DNA of 64,000 nucleotides from Methylicorpusculum sp. (GTDB lineage: Bacteria > Pseudomonadota > Gammaproteobacteria > Methylococcales > Methylomonadaceae), in assembly GCF_030651835.1 (NCBI RefSeq), contig NZ_JAUSBX010000083.1, positions 45,883 to 109,882 of the forward strand, in the 5' to 3' direction. The first letter of the stretch is position 1. Each line of letters begins with the position of its first letter. Below the pieces are notes generated by a model. The model had not been told where the DNA came from. It searched no databases and saw nothing but the letters and a program-made list of their open reading frames with translations. Both the position numbers and the translations under genes were made by a program. Shown piece after piece: positions 1 to 11,315 of the stretch.

Positions 1-966
1 AAAGTCAAGAAAAGACAGCTTGATATCCAGTTGCCGTCTGACCGTTACCTTTTGTTCTGACGTCAATCCGTCCCATTTATTCAAACCGATAATCAGTGCT
101 CGACCCGCCTCTAAAATCAACCCCAAAAGATGCGCATCCTGATCAGTCACGCCTTCGCTGGCATCGATCAGGTAAATAACCACATTTGCTTTTTCTATGG
201 CCTGCAATGACTTGATGACACTGAATTTCTCGACCGTCTCCGAGACTTTGGCCCTGCGCCGCATGCCTGCAGTATCTATCAGGGTGAACTCGCGGCCGTT
301 GCGTTCAAACGGTATATAGATGCTGTCCCGCGTAGTACCCGGCTCATCAAATACCACCACGCGTTCTTCGCCCAGAATTCGGTTGACCAGTGTCGATTTC
401 CCTACATTAGGACGGCCAACAATCGCGATACCTATGCCTCCGGCACTGACACCCTCGCCTTCCAAAGGCTCAGTCTCCGGTAATAATTCATCGACTTTTT
501 CCAGCAATTCACTGACACCGCGTCCATGTGCTGCGGCGATTTTGAAAGGCTCGCCCAAAGCCAAGGCATGAAAATCGGAAATGGCGTTATCGGCATGAAT
601 TCCGTCGACTTTATTGGCAACCAGAATGATCGGTTTATCCAATTTACGAAGCGAATCGGCTATCACTCGATCCGTGGCGCTAAGTCCTTCTCTGGCATCG
701 ACAATAAAGAACACCACATCGGCTTCATTCAAAGCCACATCAACCTGTTTTTTGGCAAGACTCTCTATGCCTTCAGCCTCATCCGGAATACCTCCAGTAT
801 CGACCACCAGGCAATCGCGCTCTCCACGCTTGACCCGGCCATACTGTCTATCGCGGGTAAGGCCCGGATAATCGGCAACCAGCGCTTCACGGCTGCGAGT
901 CAGATAATTAAATAATGTAGATTTCCCAACATTGGGGCGCCCGACCAGGGCAATTACAGGTAACAT
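1..966 (-). CDS. der: Ribosome biogenesis GTPase Der (EngA), 3' end outside window
   Basis: Der is a tandem-domain GTPase needed for maturation of the 50S ribosomal subunit in the cytoplasm. The visible 322 codons start at an ATG at 966 and read [19 protein letters not shown], giving the first G1 motif at about residues 8-15. A second GRPNVGKS motif occurs near residue 185, so both GTPase domains are represented. The frame stays open to base 1, so the end of the second GTPase domain and the C-terminal KH-like domain lie outside the window. It follows bamB with a 2-base gap, the usual yfgM-bamB-der order, and is probably cotranscribed with them. Confidence 0.95.
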   Translation of the reverse strand, partial: MLPVIALVGRPNVGKSTLFNYLTRSREALVADYPGLTRDRQYGRVKRGERDCLVVDTGGIPDEAEGIESLAKKQVDVALNEADVVFFIVDAREGLSATDRVIADSLRKLDKPIILVANKVDGIHADNAISDFHALALGEPFKIAAAHGRGVSELLEKVDELLPETEPLEGEGVSAGGIGIAIVGRPNVGKSTLVNRILGEERVVVFDEPGTTRDSIYIPFERNGREFTLIDTAGMRRRAKVSETVEKFSVIKSLQAIEKANVVIYLIDASEGVTDQDAHLLGLILEAGRALIIGLNKWDGLTSEQKVTVRRQLDIKLSFLDF

Positions 967-968
967 GA

Positions 969-2150
969 TTATAAAGTTTTCGCCTTGAGTGCGGCCAGAG
1001 TGCCGTCTTTTGCATACACATAAATGACATCATCAACCACAATCGGCTGCGCATCAATCGGTTCGTCAGTGATTCTGATTCTTGCCAGCTGCCTGCCATC
1101 GGTTTTAGAAAGCCAATGAACATAGCCTTCAAAATCACCTACCACGACATAATTTTCCAGGACAGCAGGTGCGGTTAATTTGCGCTGATGTAGATCGCTT
1201 TGCTTCCACAACGAAGCCCCGTTTCGCTGATCAAGCTGCCAAATATCACTGTTGACATCGGTTACATAAAGATAACGCCAGTCAGATCCCATTCCCCGGT
1301 AAGAGGAAATATCGGGATTTCGCCAAATAACTTCACCTTGTTGCTCAATCACTGCGCTGGTTCCCCCTTTGTAGCTTGCCACGTAAATGGTGCCGTCAAT
1401 AACCAGGGGATCGGCGGATAAATCGACCAATCGCTCAATTTCCGAACGCCCGCCCGGTATCGCAATACTGGCATCCCAGACATGCTTGCCATCGTTTAGA
1501 CGCAAGGAAACCAGCTTGCCATTCGCAAAACCGCAAATGACATTATTATTCACTACAACCGGATTCCCTGTGCCTCGAATGCTGAGCGCCGGCATAATCA
1601 GTTCGTAATCCCACAAAAGTCGTCCGGTAGACTCATCCAGCGCTATGACTTTTCCATCCGTCGTTCTGATTATCACAACGCCTTGTGCAATAACGGGCAC
1701 CGCCGCCACTTCACTGGATACGGGAAAGTTCCATAGTTCTTCACCATTCCAGGCATTCAAAGCCAACACCCTGGCATCACTGGTGCCAAACACCACAGTT
1801 CCAGTGCTTACCCCCGGACCGCTTGAAAAAGGCATTTCAAGATCGGCATCCCAAACAGAATCGCCGCTGAGCAATTCAAACGCTTCCACTTCGCCTTCCA
1901 TATCACCGGCAAAGATCCTGCCATCTTTAATGGCCGGCGCCAGCTTGAGAAAGTAATCTTTTGAGCCAACGCCAACACGCTCTTTCCAAAGCACTTCAAT
2001 CTCGATTTCGGCGTTATAGTCCTGCAATTCATGAGGCGGATCCGTGTTATCCTCACCGCCTGTAAAATAATCGGTGATTCCGCTCAACGAATCCAGCGCA
2101 GTACATCCGTTTAGAGTCAGAGCGATCAGAACAATTAGAAAATGCTTCAT
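969..2150 (-). CDS. bamB: Outer membrane assembly lipoprotein BamB
   Basis: BamB is the beta-propeller lipoprotein of the BAM complex, which inserts beta-barrel proteins into the outer membrane. The 393-residue product begins with a lipoprotein signal ending in LNGC (Cys16). The rest is rich in PQQ-like blade repeats, for example [22 protein letters not shown] and [20 protein letters not shown] segments. Length is normal for the family. Its start shares one base with the stop of the upstream yfgM-like gene (TAATG), which points to translational coupling. Confidence 0.93.
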   Translation of the reverse strand: MKHFLIVLIALTLNGCTALDSLSGITDYFTGGEDNTDPPHELQDYNAEIEIEVLWKERVGVGSKDYFLKLAPAIKDGRIFAGDMEGEVEAFELLSGDSVWDADLEMPFSSGPGVSTGTVVFGTSDARVLALNAWNGEELWNFPVSSEVAAVPVIAQGVVIIRTTDGKVIALDESTGRLLWDYELIMPALSIRGTGNPVVVNNNVICGFANGKLVSLRLNDGKHVWDASIAIPGGRSEIERLVDLSADPLVIDGTIYVASYKGGTSAVIEQQGEVIWRNPDISSYRGMGSDWRYLYVTDVNSDIWQLDQRNGASLWKQSDLHQRKLTAPAVLENYVVVGDFEGYVHWLSKTDGRQLARIRITDEPIDAQPIVVDDVIYVYAKDGTLAALKAKTL

Positions 2151-2797
2151 TAAGGCTGGCTGGTTACGATGGCGGCTTCAGTTAAATCATCCAGTTTAAA
2201 TCCCAATAGCGGCGATTTATGTCCACTTCTTAGCGACGATTGATAAGCTGACCTCGCTTCATCCAATCGATCCAAAGCCACATACAAATCGCCTTTCAAC
2301 TCGTCATAACTTCCGGAAAAGCTGCTCATTGATTTGGGCGTCACATCGGCAATCACTTGCAAGCCTTGTTCATATTCGCCTTTAGCCAGCATGACGCGAA
2401 CCAGATTCAGTCTGGCTACATGTGCTAGTTGCTCATCGGCTGAACTGACTACAGCTTGCAATACAGACTTTGCCTCATCCAGTTGACCTTGTTCGACTTT
2501 GATTTTGGCAAGCGTTAAGCCTGAGAAAGTTGCGTAGGGCGTTCCTTTGAACTGATCTCTGATTAATTGAGCAATTTTTTCAGCCGATTCGGTTTTTTCT
2601 TCCTTGATGGCCACCAGCAGTGATTCATATTGGACTGAAGCCTGCAAAGCCTGATCCTGCTTGTAATTTTGCCAGAAATTCCAGCCGAGTATCAAGGCAA
2701 TGCCAATCACAATACCTGTTATGGTTGATTGGCCGTTTTCTGTCCACCAGCGCTTTGCAGCTGCGAGGCGTTCTTCTTCTGTTTCGTAGATTTCCAT
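2150..2797 (-). CDS. yfgM: YfgM-type TPR protein, SecYEG ancillary subunit
   Basis: The 215-residue product has a cytoplasmic N-terminus (EIYETEEERLAAAKRWW), one transmembrane segment near residues 24-42 and a periplasmic TPR-like helical domain. This is the YfgM/tetratricopeptide DUF2133 layout. In E. coli, YfgM binds the SecYEG translocon and works with periplasmic chaperones. The position between hisS and bamB is the conserved one. The assignment rests on architecture plus gene order. Confidence 0.88.
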   Translation of the reverse strand: MEIYETEEERLAAAKRWWTENGQSTITGIVIGIALILGWNFWQNYKQDQALQASVQYESLLVAIKEEKTESAEKIAQLIRDQFKGTPYATFSGLTLAKIKVEQGQLDEAKSVLQAVVSSADEQLAHVARLNLVRVMLAKGEYEQGLQVIADVTPKSMSSFSGSYDELKGDLYVALDRLDEARSAYQSSLRSGHKSPLLGFKLDDLTEAAIVTSQP

Positions 2798-2909
2798 GAT
2801 GAGTCTTTATGGGTTAGGTTTTAAAGATACTTAATGGGTAAGGTGATTTTTTTATTGAAAGGTCTATAACTGTCTAGAGATCCAGTGTGCACTTTAAGGA
2901 CGCTCTAAT

Positions 2910-4190
2910 CTAAGCCTTTTCCAGCTTAGTTTTGAAAAATTTGACTGCCTCGGCTAAAGACAGACTTTGCTGTTCGCCATCCTCTCTCAGAGACTTGATA
3001 GCCACCACGCCGCTTTCGGCTTCTACATCGCCAAAAATCAACGCAAATGCGGCTCCGGATTTATCCGCTTTTTTAAATTGGCTTTTAAAACTGCCGCCAC
3101 CGCAATTGACCTGCAACCTGAGGTGGGGCATCTCATTTCTGATCTGTTCGGCAAATTGCATACCCACCGCTTCAGCCTTATCTCCGACCCGAATCATGTA
3201 AGCATCCAATGACGGCAAAACAGGAGGCTGAGGCAATGTTTCAAGCAGTGCTAGCAGGCGTTCCATTCCCATCGCAAAACCCACAGCATAATTGGCTTTA
3301 CCGCCTAACTGCTCAATCAGGCTATCGTAACGGCCACCGGCGCAAATGGTTCCCTGGGCGCCAAGTTCATCCGTGACCCATTCAAAAACAGTTTTGCTGT
3401 AATAATCCAGTCCGCGTACCAATCGTGTATTCAGTACATAGGGAATATCCAGGCTATCTAACAGACCGGTGAAACCCTTGAAATGTGCCTTGCTGTCCTC
3501 GCCCAAGTAATCCATCAATTCAGGCGCTTTTGCTACTAAACTGCGCATGTCAGGATTTTTGGTATCCAGAATTCTAAGCGGATTGGTATTAAGTCTGCGA
3601 TGACTGTCCTCATCCAGCTTATCCAGATGCTGACTGAAATAGTCCACCAGCGCAGCCCGATATACGGTGCGCTCATCAATAGTGCCTAACGAATTAATTT
3701 CGAGCTGAACTTTAGCGGTAATACCTAATTTTTGCCATAAGCGATAGGTCAGCAGGATCAATTCTGCATCAATATCCGGACCCGCCATACCATAGGCTTC
3801 AATGCCAAGCTGGTAAAACTGCCGGTAGCGGCCTTTTTGAGGACGCTCATGCCTGAACATCGGGCCGTAATACCATAAGCGGTGAATCTGATTATGCAAT
3901 AAACCGTGTTCCAGTGCCGCACGCAAACAGCCGGCGGTGCCTTCAGGGCGTAAAGTCAATGAATCGCCATTGCGATCATCAAAGGTATACATTTCCTTTT
4001 CGACGATATCGGTCACTTCGCCGATGGATCGCTTAAATAAATCGGTCTTTTCAACTATCGGCAATCTGATTTCATCATAACCATAAGCCGCCATCACCTC
4101 TCTGATGAGGTTTTCCGCATAATGCCATAGGGGCGATTGATCCGGCAGAATGTCATGCATCCCGCGGATGGCTTGAATTTTATTTACCAT
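2910..4190 (-). CDS. hisS: Histidyl-tRNA synthetase
   Basis: This class II aminoacyl-tRNA synthetase charges tRNA-His. The 426-residue protein starts with the typical [16 protein letters not shown]. Class II motif 2 is seen around [15 protein letters not shown]. The two histidine-specific motifs appear as [15 protein letters not shown] and CAGGRYDSL, followed by a motif 3 region ([10 protein letters not shown]) and a C-terminal anticodon-binding domain. The start ATG at 4190 lies 7 bases after the pilF-like stop. In E. coli, rodZ and ispG lie between rlmN and hisS; here a pilF-like gene is the only one between them. Confidence 0.97.
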   Translation of the reverse strand: MVNKIQAIRGMHDILPDQSPLWHYAENLIREVMAAYGYDEIRLPIVEKTDLFKRSIGEVTDIVEKEMYTFDDRNGDSLTLRPEGTAGCLRAALEHGLLHNQIHRLWYYGPMFRHERPQKGRYRQFYQLGIEAYGMAGPDIDAELILLTYRLWQKLGITAKVQLEINSLGTIDERTVYRAALVDYFSQHLDKLDEDSHRRLNTNPLRILDTKNPDMRSLVAKAPELMDYLGEDSKAHFKGFTGLLDSLDIPYVLNTRLVRGLDYYSKTVFEWVTDELGAQGTICAGGRYDSLIEQLGGKANYAVGFAMGMERLLALLETLPQPPVLPSLDAYMIRVGDKAEAVGMQFAEQIRNEMPHLRLQVNCGGGSFKSQFKKADKSGAAFALIFGDVEAESGVVAIKSLREDGEQQSLSLAEAVKFFKTKLEKA

Positions 4191-4197
4191 GTCTTAA

Positions 4198-4965
4198 TTA
4201 GTGTGCTGTTTGGTCAGTGATGAGTTTTTTGGCTTCATCTGACAAGGGAAATTTATCGAATAATAGTTTTTTTAAATCATTTGCCGCAGCCACATTACCT
4301 AATGCTCTTTCGGTTTGGTAGGCATACCATAATGATTCCGATGAATGCTGGCTGGTCGCTAGATAGCGTTCCATGAAACCTTTAGCCGCCCAGTAATCAC
4401 CTTTGTTGTAACTCAGCTTTTGCATTTCAAGTAAAACCGGTGCGTAATTGGACTGATACTGCATCGCTTGCCTGAAATAGGCTTCTGCCTCAAATAAATT
4501 ACCTTTCTCACTCTCGCAGCGCCCGGCATTGGTTAATGCCAGCCACAGCCTGTCGTTGAGTGGATTGGCGAGCGCGTCTTTAAGATAAGACATACCCTTG
4601 TCATACTTTCCCCGCTCGCAAAGAAAACGACCGTAGTTGTTAAGTGCGCTCAAATCACCGGAATCAATGTCCAGCGCGTCTTCGTAATGCTCTTCCGCTT
4701 CATCGTATTGTTTGAGACGCTCTGACAATACAGCCAGCGCATTATGAGCCTCGGCGTTATGAGAATCGAGCTTCAAGGCTTTTTTCAGGTTTAATTTTGC
4801 TTCGCTCAAGCGACCCAGATTCAGATAACGCAAACCCAATTGCAGATGAATGGCTGATGCTTCTTCCTTGCTACGTTCAGGCCCGGACGTACTGCAGGCA
4901 CTTAACGTGAGCATCAAAAGCCAGCCAGCCGCATATAAAGCGTGCCCGTTCAACCTATGCCGCAC
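4198..4965 (-). CDS. pilF: Type IV pilus biogenesis TPR lipoprotein PilF/PilW
   Basis: PilF (PilW) is the outer-membrane lipoprotein that helps PilQ secretin multimerise in type IV pili. The 255-residue product has a signal peptide ending in LSAC (lipidated Cys24), followed by at least five TPR-like repeats (for example [20 protein letters not shown] and [20 protein letters not shown]). Length and position directly downstream of rlmN match the family. It overlaps the end of rlmN by 11 bases. Confidence 0.9.
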   Translation of the reverse strand: MRHRLNGHALYAAGWLLMLTLSACSTSGPERSKEEASAIHLQLGLRYLNLGRLSEAKLNLKKALKLDSHNAEAHNALAVLSERLKQYDEAEEHYEDALDIDSGDLSALNNYGRFLCERGKYDKGMSYLKDALANPLNDRLWLALTNAGRCESEKGNLFEAEAYFRQAMQYQSNYAPVLLEMQKLSYNKGDYWAAKGFMERYLATSQHSSESLWYAYQTERALGNVAAANDLKKLLFDKFPLSDEAKKLITDQTAH

Positions 4966-6067
4966 GTTCTGAACCTTTCATGGCCAGCTTTAAATGTCTT
5001 CGCGTTTTATCCGCTACCCGGCCAACCAACTGGCCGCAAGCCGCATCAATATCTTCACCACGCGTTCTTCTTATGGTGGTCACCATGCCTGCGTTATGCA
5101 ACACGGCACGAAACCGGTCTATCACTTCAGCACTGGAACATTCATAACGTGAATTCGGAAACGGGTTAAAAGGGATCAGATTAATCTTGGAAGGCACGGT
5201 CTTGAGTAATTTGATCATCGCCCGTGCATCTTCAACCGAATCGTTAATCCCTGCCAGCATCACATATTCGAACGTGATCCGCCGCCGCGGCGCCAGCTTG
5301 ACATTATCGCGGCATGCTTCCAGCAGTTCTTTGAGCGGGTATTTTTTATTGATCGGTACCAGCTCATCCCTCAATTGATCGTTCACCGCGTGAAGAGATA
5401 CCGCGACACTGACATCACATTCCTGGGTCAGACGATACATCGCCGGCACGATTCCCGAAGTGCTGATCGTCACACGCCGCTTGGACAAGCCATAGGCAAA
5501 ATCATCCATCATCAAGCGCATGGCCCGGACGACATTGTCGAAGTTGAGCAAGGGTTCGCCCATACCCATCATCACCACATTGGTAATTCTGTTCTCCAGG
5601 CCCAAACGTTTTTGCGCAAAATACAATTGCCCGACAATTTCCGAGGTACTCAGATTCCGGTTAAATCCCTGCTGAGCGGTTGAGCAAAACGTGCAGGCCA
5701 ATGCGCAGCCAATTTGCGATGACACACACAGAGTGCCGCGACTTTCCTCGGGAATAAACACCGTTTCAATGCGGTTGCCGCAAGCCGTCTGCAGCGCCCA
5801 TTTACAGGTACCGTCAGTTGCAACTTGCTCGACGACGCACTCAGGAGGTGACAGGGTGCAATTTTCTTTCAAGTAAGTGCGTAATGACTTACTGAAATTG
5901 GTCATTTCATCAAAATCATCAACACCTTCCTGATAAATCCATTTCATCAACTGGGTAGCCCGGAAGGCTTTTTCTCCGATTTCGACAAAAAAAGCCTCCA
6001 GGCTCTTTCTGTCAAAATCGAGCAGATTGATGCTTTTAGGCTTATCGGGTGCGATTACAGAGTTCAT
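4955..6067 (-). CDS. rlmN: 23S rRNA/tRNA adenine-C2 methyltransferase RlmN
   Basis: RlmN is a radical-SAM enzyme that methylates A2503 of 23S rRNA and A37 of some tRNAs. The CALACTFC motif supplies the three cysteines binding the 4Fe-4S cluster. The C-terminal [14 protein letters not shown] segment holds the conserved cysteine of the methyl-transfer mechanism. I chose the ATG at 6067 ([16 protein letters not shown], 370 residues). The longer frame would add a 39-residue extension that lies inside ndk and has no family counterpart. It overlaps the end of ndk by 26 bases. Confidence 0.95.
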   Translation of the reverse strand: MNSVIAPDKPKSINLLDFDRKSLEAFFVEIGEKAFRATQLMKWIYQEGVDDFDEMTNFSKSLRTYLKENCTLSPPECVVEQVATDGTCKWALQTACGNRIETVFIPEESRGTLCVSSQIGCALACTFCSTAQQGFNRNLSTSEIVGQLYFAQKRLGLENRITNVVMMGMGEPLLNFDNVVRAMRLMMDDFAYGLSKRRVTISTSGIVPAMYRLTQECDVSVAVSLHAVNDQLRDELVPINKKYPLKELLEACRDNVKLAPRRRITFEYVMLAGINDSVEDARAMIKLLKTVPSKINLIPFNPFPNSRYECSSAEVIDRFRAVLHNAGMVTTIRRTRGEDIDAACGQLVGRVADKTRRHLKLAMKGSERAA

Positions 6068-6473
6068 CAGCAGAGAAAAAGAAAGCAATTTCTTCTTTGG
6101 CAGTTTCAGGCGCATCCGAACCGTGTACCGCATTTTCATCGATACTATCCGCAAAATCAGCGCGAATAGTGCCAGGCGCTGCATCTTTAGGGTTGGTTGC
6201 CCCCATCAGATCACGGTTTTTAAGAACCGCGTTTTCGCCTTCCAATACTTGGACCACAACCGGACCTGAAATCATAAATGAAACCAGATCGTTAAAAAAT
6301 GGACGCTCTTTGTGAACGGCATAAAAGCCTTCGGCCTGCTCACGCGTTAAATGCAACATCTTTGAACCGACGATTCTCAGACCGTTTTTTTCAAAGCGGC
6401 TGACTATTTCTCCGATTACATTTTTTGCAACTGCATCAGGCTTAATGATTGAAAAAGTACGCTCGACTGCCAT
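6042..6473 (-). CDS. ndk: Nucleoside diphosphate kinase
   Basis: Ndk transfers the gamma phosphate from ATP to nucleoside diphosphates through a phosphohistidine. The 143-residue protein starts [15 protein letters not shown]. It carries the catalytic His117 in NAVHGSD and the family length and fold markers ([14 protein letters not shown]). It is the first gene of the block running leftward to der. The region upstream contains a dispersed palindromic repeat. Confidence 0.97.
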   Translation of the reverse strand: MAVERTFSIIKPDAVAKNVIGEIVSRFEKNGLRIVGSKMLHLTREQAEGFYAVHKERPFFNDLVSFMISGPVVVQVLEGENAVLKNRDLMGATNPKDAAPGTIRADFADSIDENAVHGSDAPETAKEEIAFFFSADELCNRTR

Positions 6474-6530
6474 TCTGTATAAACTCCCGTTTAGTTAGTG
6501 TGTTAAATTGTATTTGCTCACCCCTTCATT

Positions 6531-6656
6531 TATTGGGTGTAGGTGGTTGATTAAGGCTTCTGAAACAGGGATGTTACGATAGCTACGGGACATATTGATG
6601 CGTCCTTTTAAATCAAGCACCTACGCCCACAATTCAAAGGAGGCGAGTAGTTACGT
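6531..6656 (+). repeat. Dispersed MITE-like repeat, copy A
   Basis: A stretch of about 125 bases here matches, in reverse complement, the sequence at 16771-16900. It is bounded on one side by GGGTGTAGGTGGTTGATT (6535-6552). Its inverted partner AATCAAGCACCTACGCCC lies at 6611-6628, so the core has imperfect 18-base terminal inverted repeats and could fold into a long hairpin. Similarity to copy B continues past the right inverted repeat to about 6656. There is no coding potential. It is best read as a small non-autonomous mobile or REP-like element. Confidence 0.75.
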
Positions 6657-6757
6657 TAAATTTTAGTATTTAATTTTTCGATTATATATGAGCAGACGGT
6701 TTCATAAGAATTAATCTGCTCGTGCACGATTTATAAAAAAGCCTCAACAGTTAGTTA

Positions 6758-7684
6758 TCAAGGCATATTATCGATATCAACGCCCTCTTTAACCGGCTCC
6801 ATCAAATCTTCCTGAGTCACACCCATCGATAAAACAATCGCACTGGCTATGAATATGGACGAATAAGTTCCGACCGTAATCCCCACCAACAGGGTAAGCG
6901 CAAAATTATGTATGGTTTGACCACCCAAAACGGCTAAGGCGACGACGACAATAATGGTCGTGAATGAAGTCATCAAGGTTCGGCTTAATGTTTCATTGAT
7001 TGAAGTGTTAATTATGGTTATCGATTCTTCCTTTCTGAGCATTTTGAAATTGTCTCGAATACGATCAAATACCACAATCGTATCGTTGATCGAATAACCA
7101 ACCACGGCCAAAACCGCTGCAAGGACCGTCAAATCAAATTCCAAGCCGAGTAATGAAAAGAAACCCATGGTTATGATGACATCATGAATCAATGCCACAA
7201 CCGAACCCACAGAAAACTTGTACTCAAATCGCCAGGCCACATAAATCAGAATACCGAACATGGCGTAAAGCAGCGCAAGTCCGCCATCTTCTGCCAATTC
7301 GTCACCCACTTGTGGACCGACAAATTCAACTCGGCGCAATTCAGCCCGCTCTGAGGTTTTTTTATTGATTACTTCTAAAACTTTATTGCTAAGCTCGGAA
7401 CTGCTGAGGCTTTCCTGTGGTTTTAAACGGATCAATACATCTTTGGTACTACCAAAATGTTGCACCAACGCATCACTGAAACCGCCTTCACCTAAGGCAT
7501 TTCTAATGACGGACAAATCGGCGGATTCCTTGTAGCCGACTTCAACGAGCGTACCGCCTGTAAAATCAATACCCATTTGCAGCCCTTGAGTTGCAAGCGA
7601 AATGATTGAAATCAGCACTAACAGTCCTGAGACTATATAAGCCAGCTTACGCTTTCCTAAAAAATCGATATCTTTTATTAACAT
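6758..7684 (-). CDS. secF: Protein translocase subunit SecF
   Basis: SecF works with SecD and YajC to use the proton gradient for late steps of protein export through SecYEG. The 308-residue product has an N-terminal transmembrane segment, a periplasmic domain with MGIDFTGGTLVEV, and a C-terminal cluster of membrane segments with VGYSINDTIVVFDRIRDNF, the conserved SecF signature. It lies 21 bases after secD. Confidence 0.97.
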   Translation of the reverse strand: MLIKDIDFLGKRKLAYIVSGLLVLISIISLATQGLQMGIDFTGGTLVEVGYKESADLSVIRNALGEGGFSDALVQHFGSTKDVLIRLKPQESLSSSELSNKVLEVINKKTSERAELRRVEFVGPQVGDELAEDGGLALLYAMFGILIYVAWRFEYKFSVGSVVALIHDVIITMGFFSLLGLEFDLTVLAAVLAVVGYSINDTIVVFDRIRDNFKMLRKEESITIINTSINETLSRTLMTSFTTIIVVVALAVLGGQTIHNFALTLLVGITVGTYSSIFIASAIVLSMGVTQEDLMEPVKEGVDIDNMP

Positions 7685-7705
7685 GAACTATTCCTCGTTC
7701 CCAGC

Positions 7706-9550
7706 CTAAATAGACAATTTTTCGACGCGACGATTACCGTATATCCAGTTGATGAGCATGCGCGATCCCAATATGGCGGTAAACATGGACGATAAAATCC
7801 CGATAGACAGCGTGACAGCAAACCCTTTTACCGGCCCGGTACCAAAACCAAATAAAACCAGCGCCACTAGTAATGTAGTGATGTTCGAATCGAAAATGGT
7901 ACCGAACGCTTTTTCGTATCCTGCGAAAATACTGGCTTGAGGCGTGTTGCCATTATTGATTTCCTCTCGGATCCGCTCATTAATCAGTACGTTGGCATCC
8001 ACCGCCATACCGATGGTTAACACGATACCGGCAATACCCGGCAAGGTCAGCGTTGCCTGTAACAGCGAGAGCAAGGAAATGATCAATACCAGATTGAACG
8101 TCAGTGCAAAATTGGCAACCAAACCGAATATCTTGTAGTAAAACGCCATAAAGATCATTACGATCACAAAGCCGACGATAACGGAATTCATGCCTTGATC
8201 GATATTGTCCTGACCCAAACTTGGCCCGATGGTCCGCTCTTCAATGATATCCACCGGGGCTGCCAGAGCGCCGGCGCGTAATAACAAGGCCAGGTTTCTG
8301 GCTTCCTGAGGATTATCCAGGCCGGTTGTCTGGAACCGTTTACTGAACGCGTCCCGAATGGTGGCAACACTGATCACCTTTTCGACTTTTTCTTTGGTAC
8401 GCAGTTTTTCGCCGTTAACTTCCCGTGTTTTTATTTTGTATTCAATAAATACAACGGCCATGGGCTTGCCGATACTCTCTTGAGTAACTTTGCCCATTTT
8501 CTTGGCGCCCACACCATTGAGGGTGATGAAAACGGCCGGAGAATTATTTTGATCAAGTCCTGATGAAGCGTCGACAATCTGGTCTCCGGTCACGATGACC
8601 CGGCTATCCAGCAAGATGGGATTGCCATTTTTCTCATAATATAAACGGCTGCCGATAGGCACGCGCCCCTGAACCGCCTTTTGAACATCGTGCTCGACAT
8701 CCACCAACCGGTATTCCAGCGTTGCCGTAGTACCCAAGATATCTTTGGCACGTGCGGTATCTTGAACACCCGGCAATTGCACCACGATACGGTTGTCACC
8801 CTGTTGTTGAATAACCGGTTCGGCAACACCCAGTTCATTAACCCGGTTACGTAATGTTGTGATGTTTTGAGTCAGCGCAAACTTTTTAATTTCCCTTTGT
8901 TCGACTTCAGGAATAGTTAAAATCAGTTCATTTAAATTTTCTACCGATTCAAACTTCAAGCTGGACAGGTCTTTGTCAATTGCCTGAGTTGCAGCTTCCA
9001 CTTCTTCGGCCGACTTGAGCTGAACCTTGATTCTGTCTTTATCTCTGCCAACAGACACATAATGCACTTTAGCCGTTCTTAAGGCCGTGCGCACATCATC
9101 GGTATAGCGTTCCTGAGCTTGTTTGATTGCAGCTTCCATATCCACTTCAAGCAAAAAATGAACGCCGCCTCGTAAATCCAGACCCAGATACATGGGTTTG
9201 GCACCGAAGGCATTTAACCAGGCAGGCGTAGCTGGCGCCAAATTTAACGCAACCGTTACATTGTTACCCAGCTTATCGCGCAGAATATCAGCCGCTTTTA
9301 ATTGGTCATTGGTATTTTCGAACCGCACCAGAGCCTGGCCGTTTTTATACTCGACCGATTTGCTATTTAAACCCGCTTGCTTCACATGGTCTTCTATTTG
9401 CTTGACTTGAGACTGCTCCAATGGGGTAGAACTCGATGAGACTTGAACCGAAGGATCGTCACCGTATAAATTGGGTAAAGCGTAGATTGAAGCAACGACG
9501 AGTATGATCAGGATCAGCCCGTTTTTCCATAATGGGAAATGATTTTGCAT
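7706..9550 (-). CDS. secD: Protein translocase subunit SecD
   Basis: SecD is the large inner-membrane partner of SecF, with a big periplasmic region and six membrane segments. The visible signature motifs are MYLGLDLRGGVHFLLEVD, the P1 periplasmic part, and GMAVDANVLINERIREE in the membrane domain. I place the start at the ATG at 9550 (MQNHFPLWKNGLILI, 614 residues), directly before the first transmembrane helix. A TTG-initiated frame 54 bases further upstream would add residues atypical of SecD. It sits between yajC and secF in the standard order. Confidence 0.97.
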   Translation of the reverse strand: MQNHFPLWKNGLILIILVVASIYALPNLYGDDPSVQVSSSSTPLEQSQVKQIEDHVKQAGLNSKSVEYKNGQALVRFENTNDQLKAADILRDKLGNNVTVALNLAPATPAWLNAFGAKPMYLGLDLRGGVHFLLEVDMEAAIKQAQERYTDDVRTALRTAKVHYVSVGRDKDRIKVQLKSAEEVEAATQAIDKDLSSLKFESVENLNELILTIPEVEQREIKKFALTQNITTLRNRVNELGVAEPVIQQQGDNRIVVQLPGVQDTARAKDILGTTATLEYRLVDVEHDVQKAVQGRVPIGSRLYYEKNGNPILLDSRVIVTGDQIVDASSGLDQNNSPAVFITLNGVGAKKMGKVTQESIGKPMAVVFIEYKIKTREVNGEKLRTKEKVEKVISVATIRDAFSKRFQTTGLDNPQEARNLALLLRAGALAAPVDIIEERTIGPSLGQDNIDQGMNSVIVGFVIVMIFMAFYYKIFGLVANFALTFNLVLIISLLSLLQATLTLPGIAGIVLTIGMAVDANVLINERIREEINNGNTPQASIFAGYEKAFGTIFDSNITTLLVALVLFGFGTGPVKGFAVTLSIGILSSMFTAILGSRMLINWIYGNRRVEKLSI

Positions 9551-9628
9551 TTTATTATTCCAACGTAAACCGCGAACTAATGAGAGGCATAAACCCGCCT
9601 TCAATCACGCGTTAAAACAGGATTGAGC

Positions 9629-9976
9629 TCAGATTTTAGGTTTTTTTGCGACGGCTTTGTAAGTGCCTTTTGGCATCAAATTAGCTATAGCATGGCGCTG
9701 AACTTGTATAAACGTATCGTCACCCACTTCCAGTTTGACAAAATTGTCGTCCATGTCGGCAACTTTGCCTAAAATTCCACCATTAGTGACCACTTCAACG
9801 CCTTTGCTCAGCGACGCGATCATCTCTTTATGCTCTTTTGTGCGTTTGGACTGCGGACGCAGAAACAAAAAGTAAAAAAATACCAGAACGCCTAGCGGGA
9901 ATATCAACCCTTCCAGACCGGGCTGCTGAGATGCCGGTGCAGCCTGAGCTAATGCGTCAGAAATAAAAAAACTCAT
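9629..9976 (-). CDS. yajC: Preprotein translocase subunit YajC
   Basis: YajC is a small single-pass membrane protein associated with SecDF. The 115-residue product has a membrane helix around residues 22-42 (LIFPLGVLVFFYFLFLRPQ), followed by the family sequence RPQSKRTKEHKEMIASL and a basic C-terminal tail. The tgt-yajC-secD-secF order is conserved. Confidence 0.95.
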   Translation of the reverse strand: MSFFISDALAQAAPASQQPGLEGLIFPLGVLVFFYFLFLRPQSKRTKEHKEMIASLSKGVEVVTNGGILGKVADMDDNFVKLEVGDDTFIQVQRHAIANLMPKGTYKAVAKKPKI

Positions 9977-10020
9977 GGTTAACCTCTGTCGTAGTTATTG
10001 TTATTTAAAAAATTTCGCCA

Positions 10021-11193
<1,173 letters not shown>

Positions 11194-11315
11194 TTACCTT
11201 ACTATACGCCCTTGAATCACCCAATGACCTCGGCTATAGTTTTTGATCGCGATAAATGCTTGTTATCAGAGCAAGCCAGTCGGTTGGATTATTCTGCGTA
11301 TCGACCTAAAAAGGC

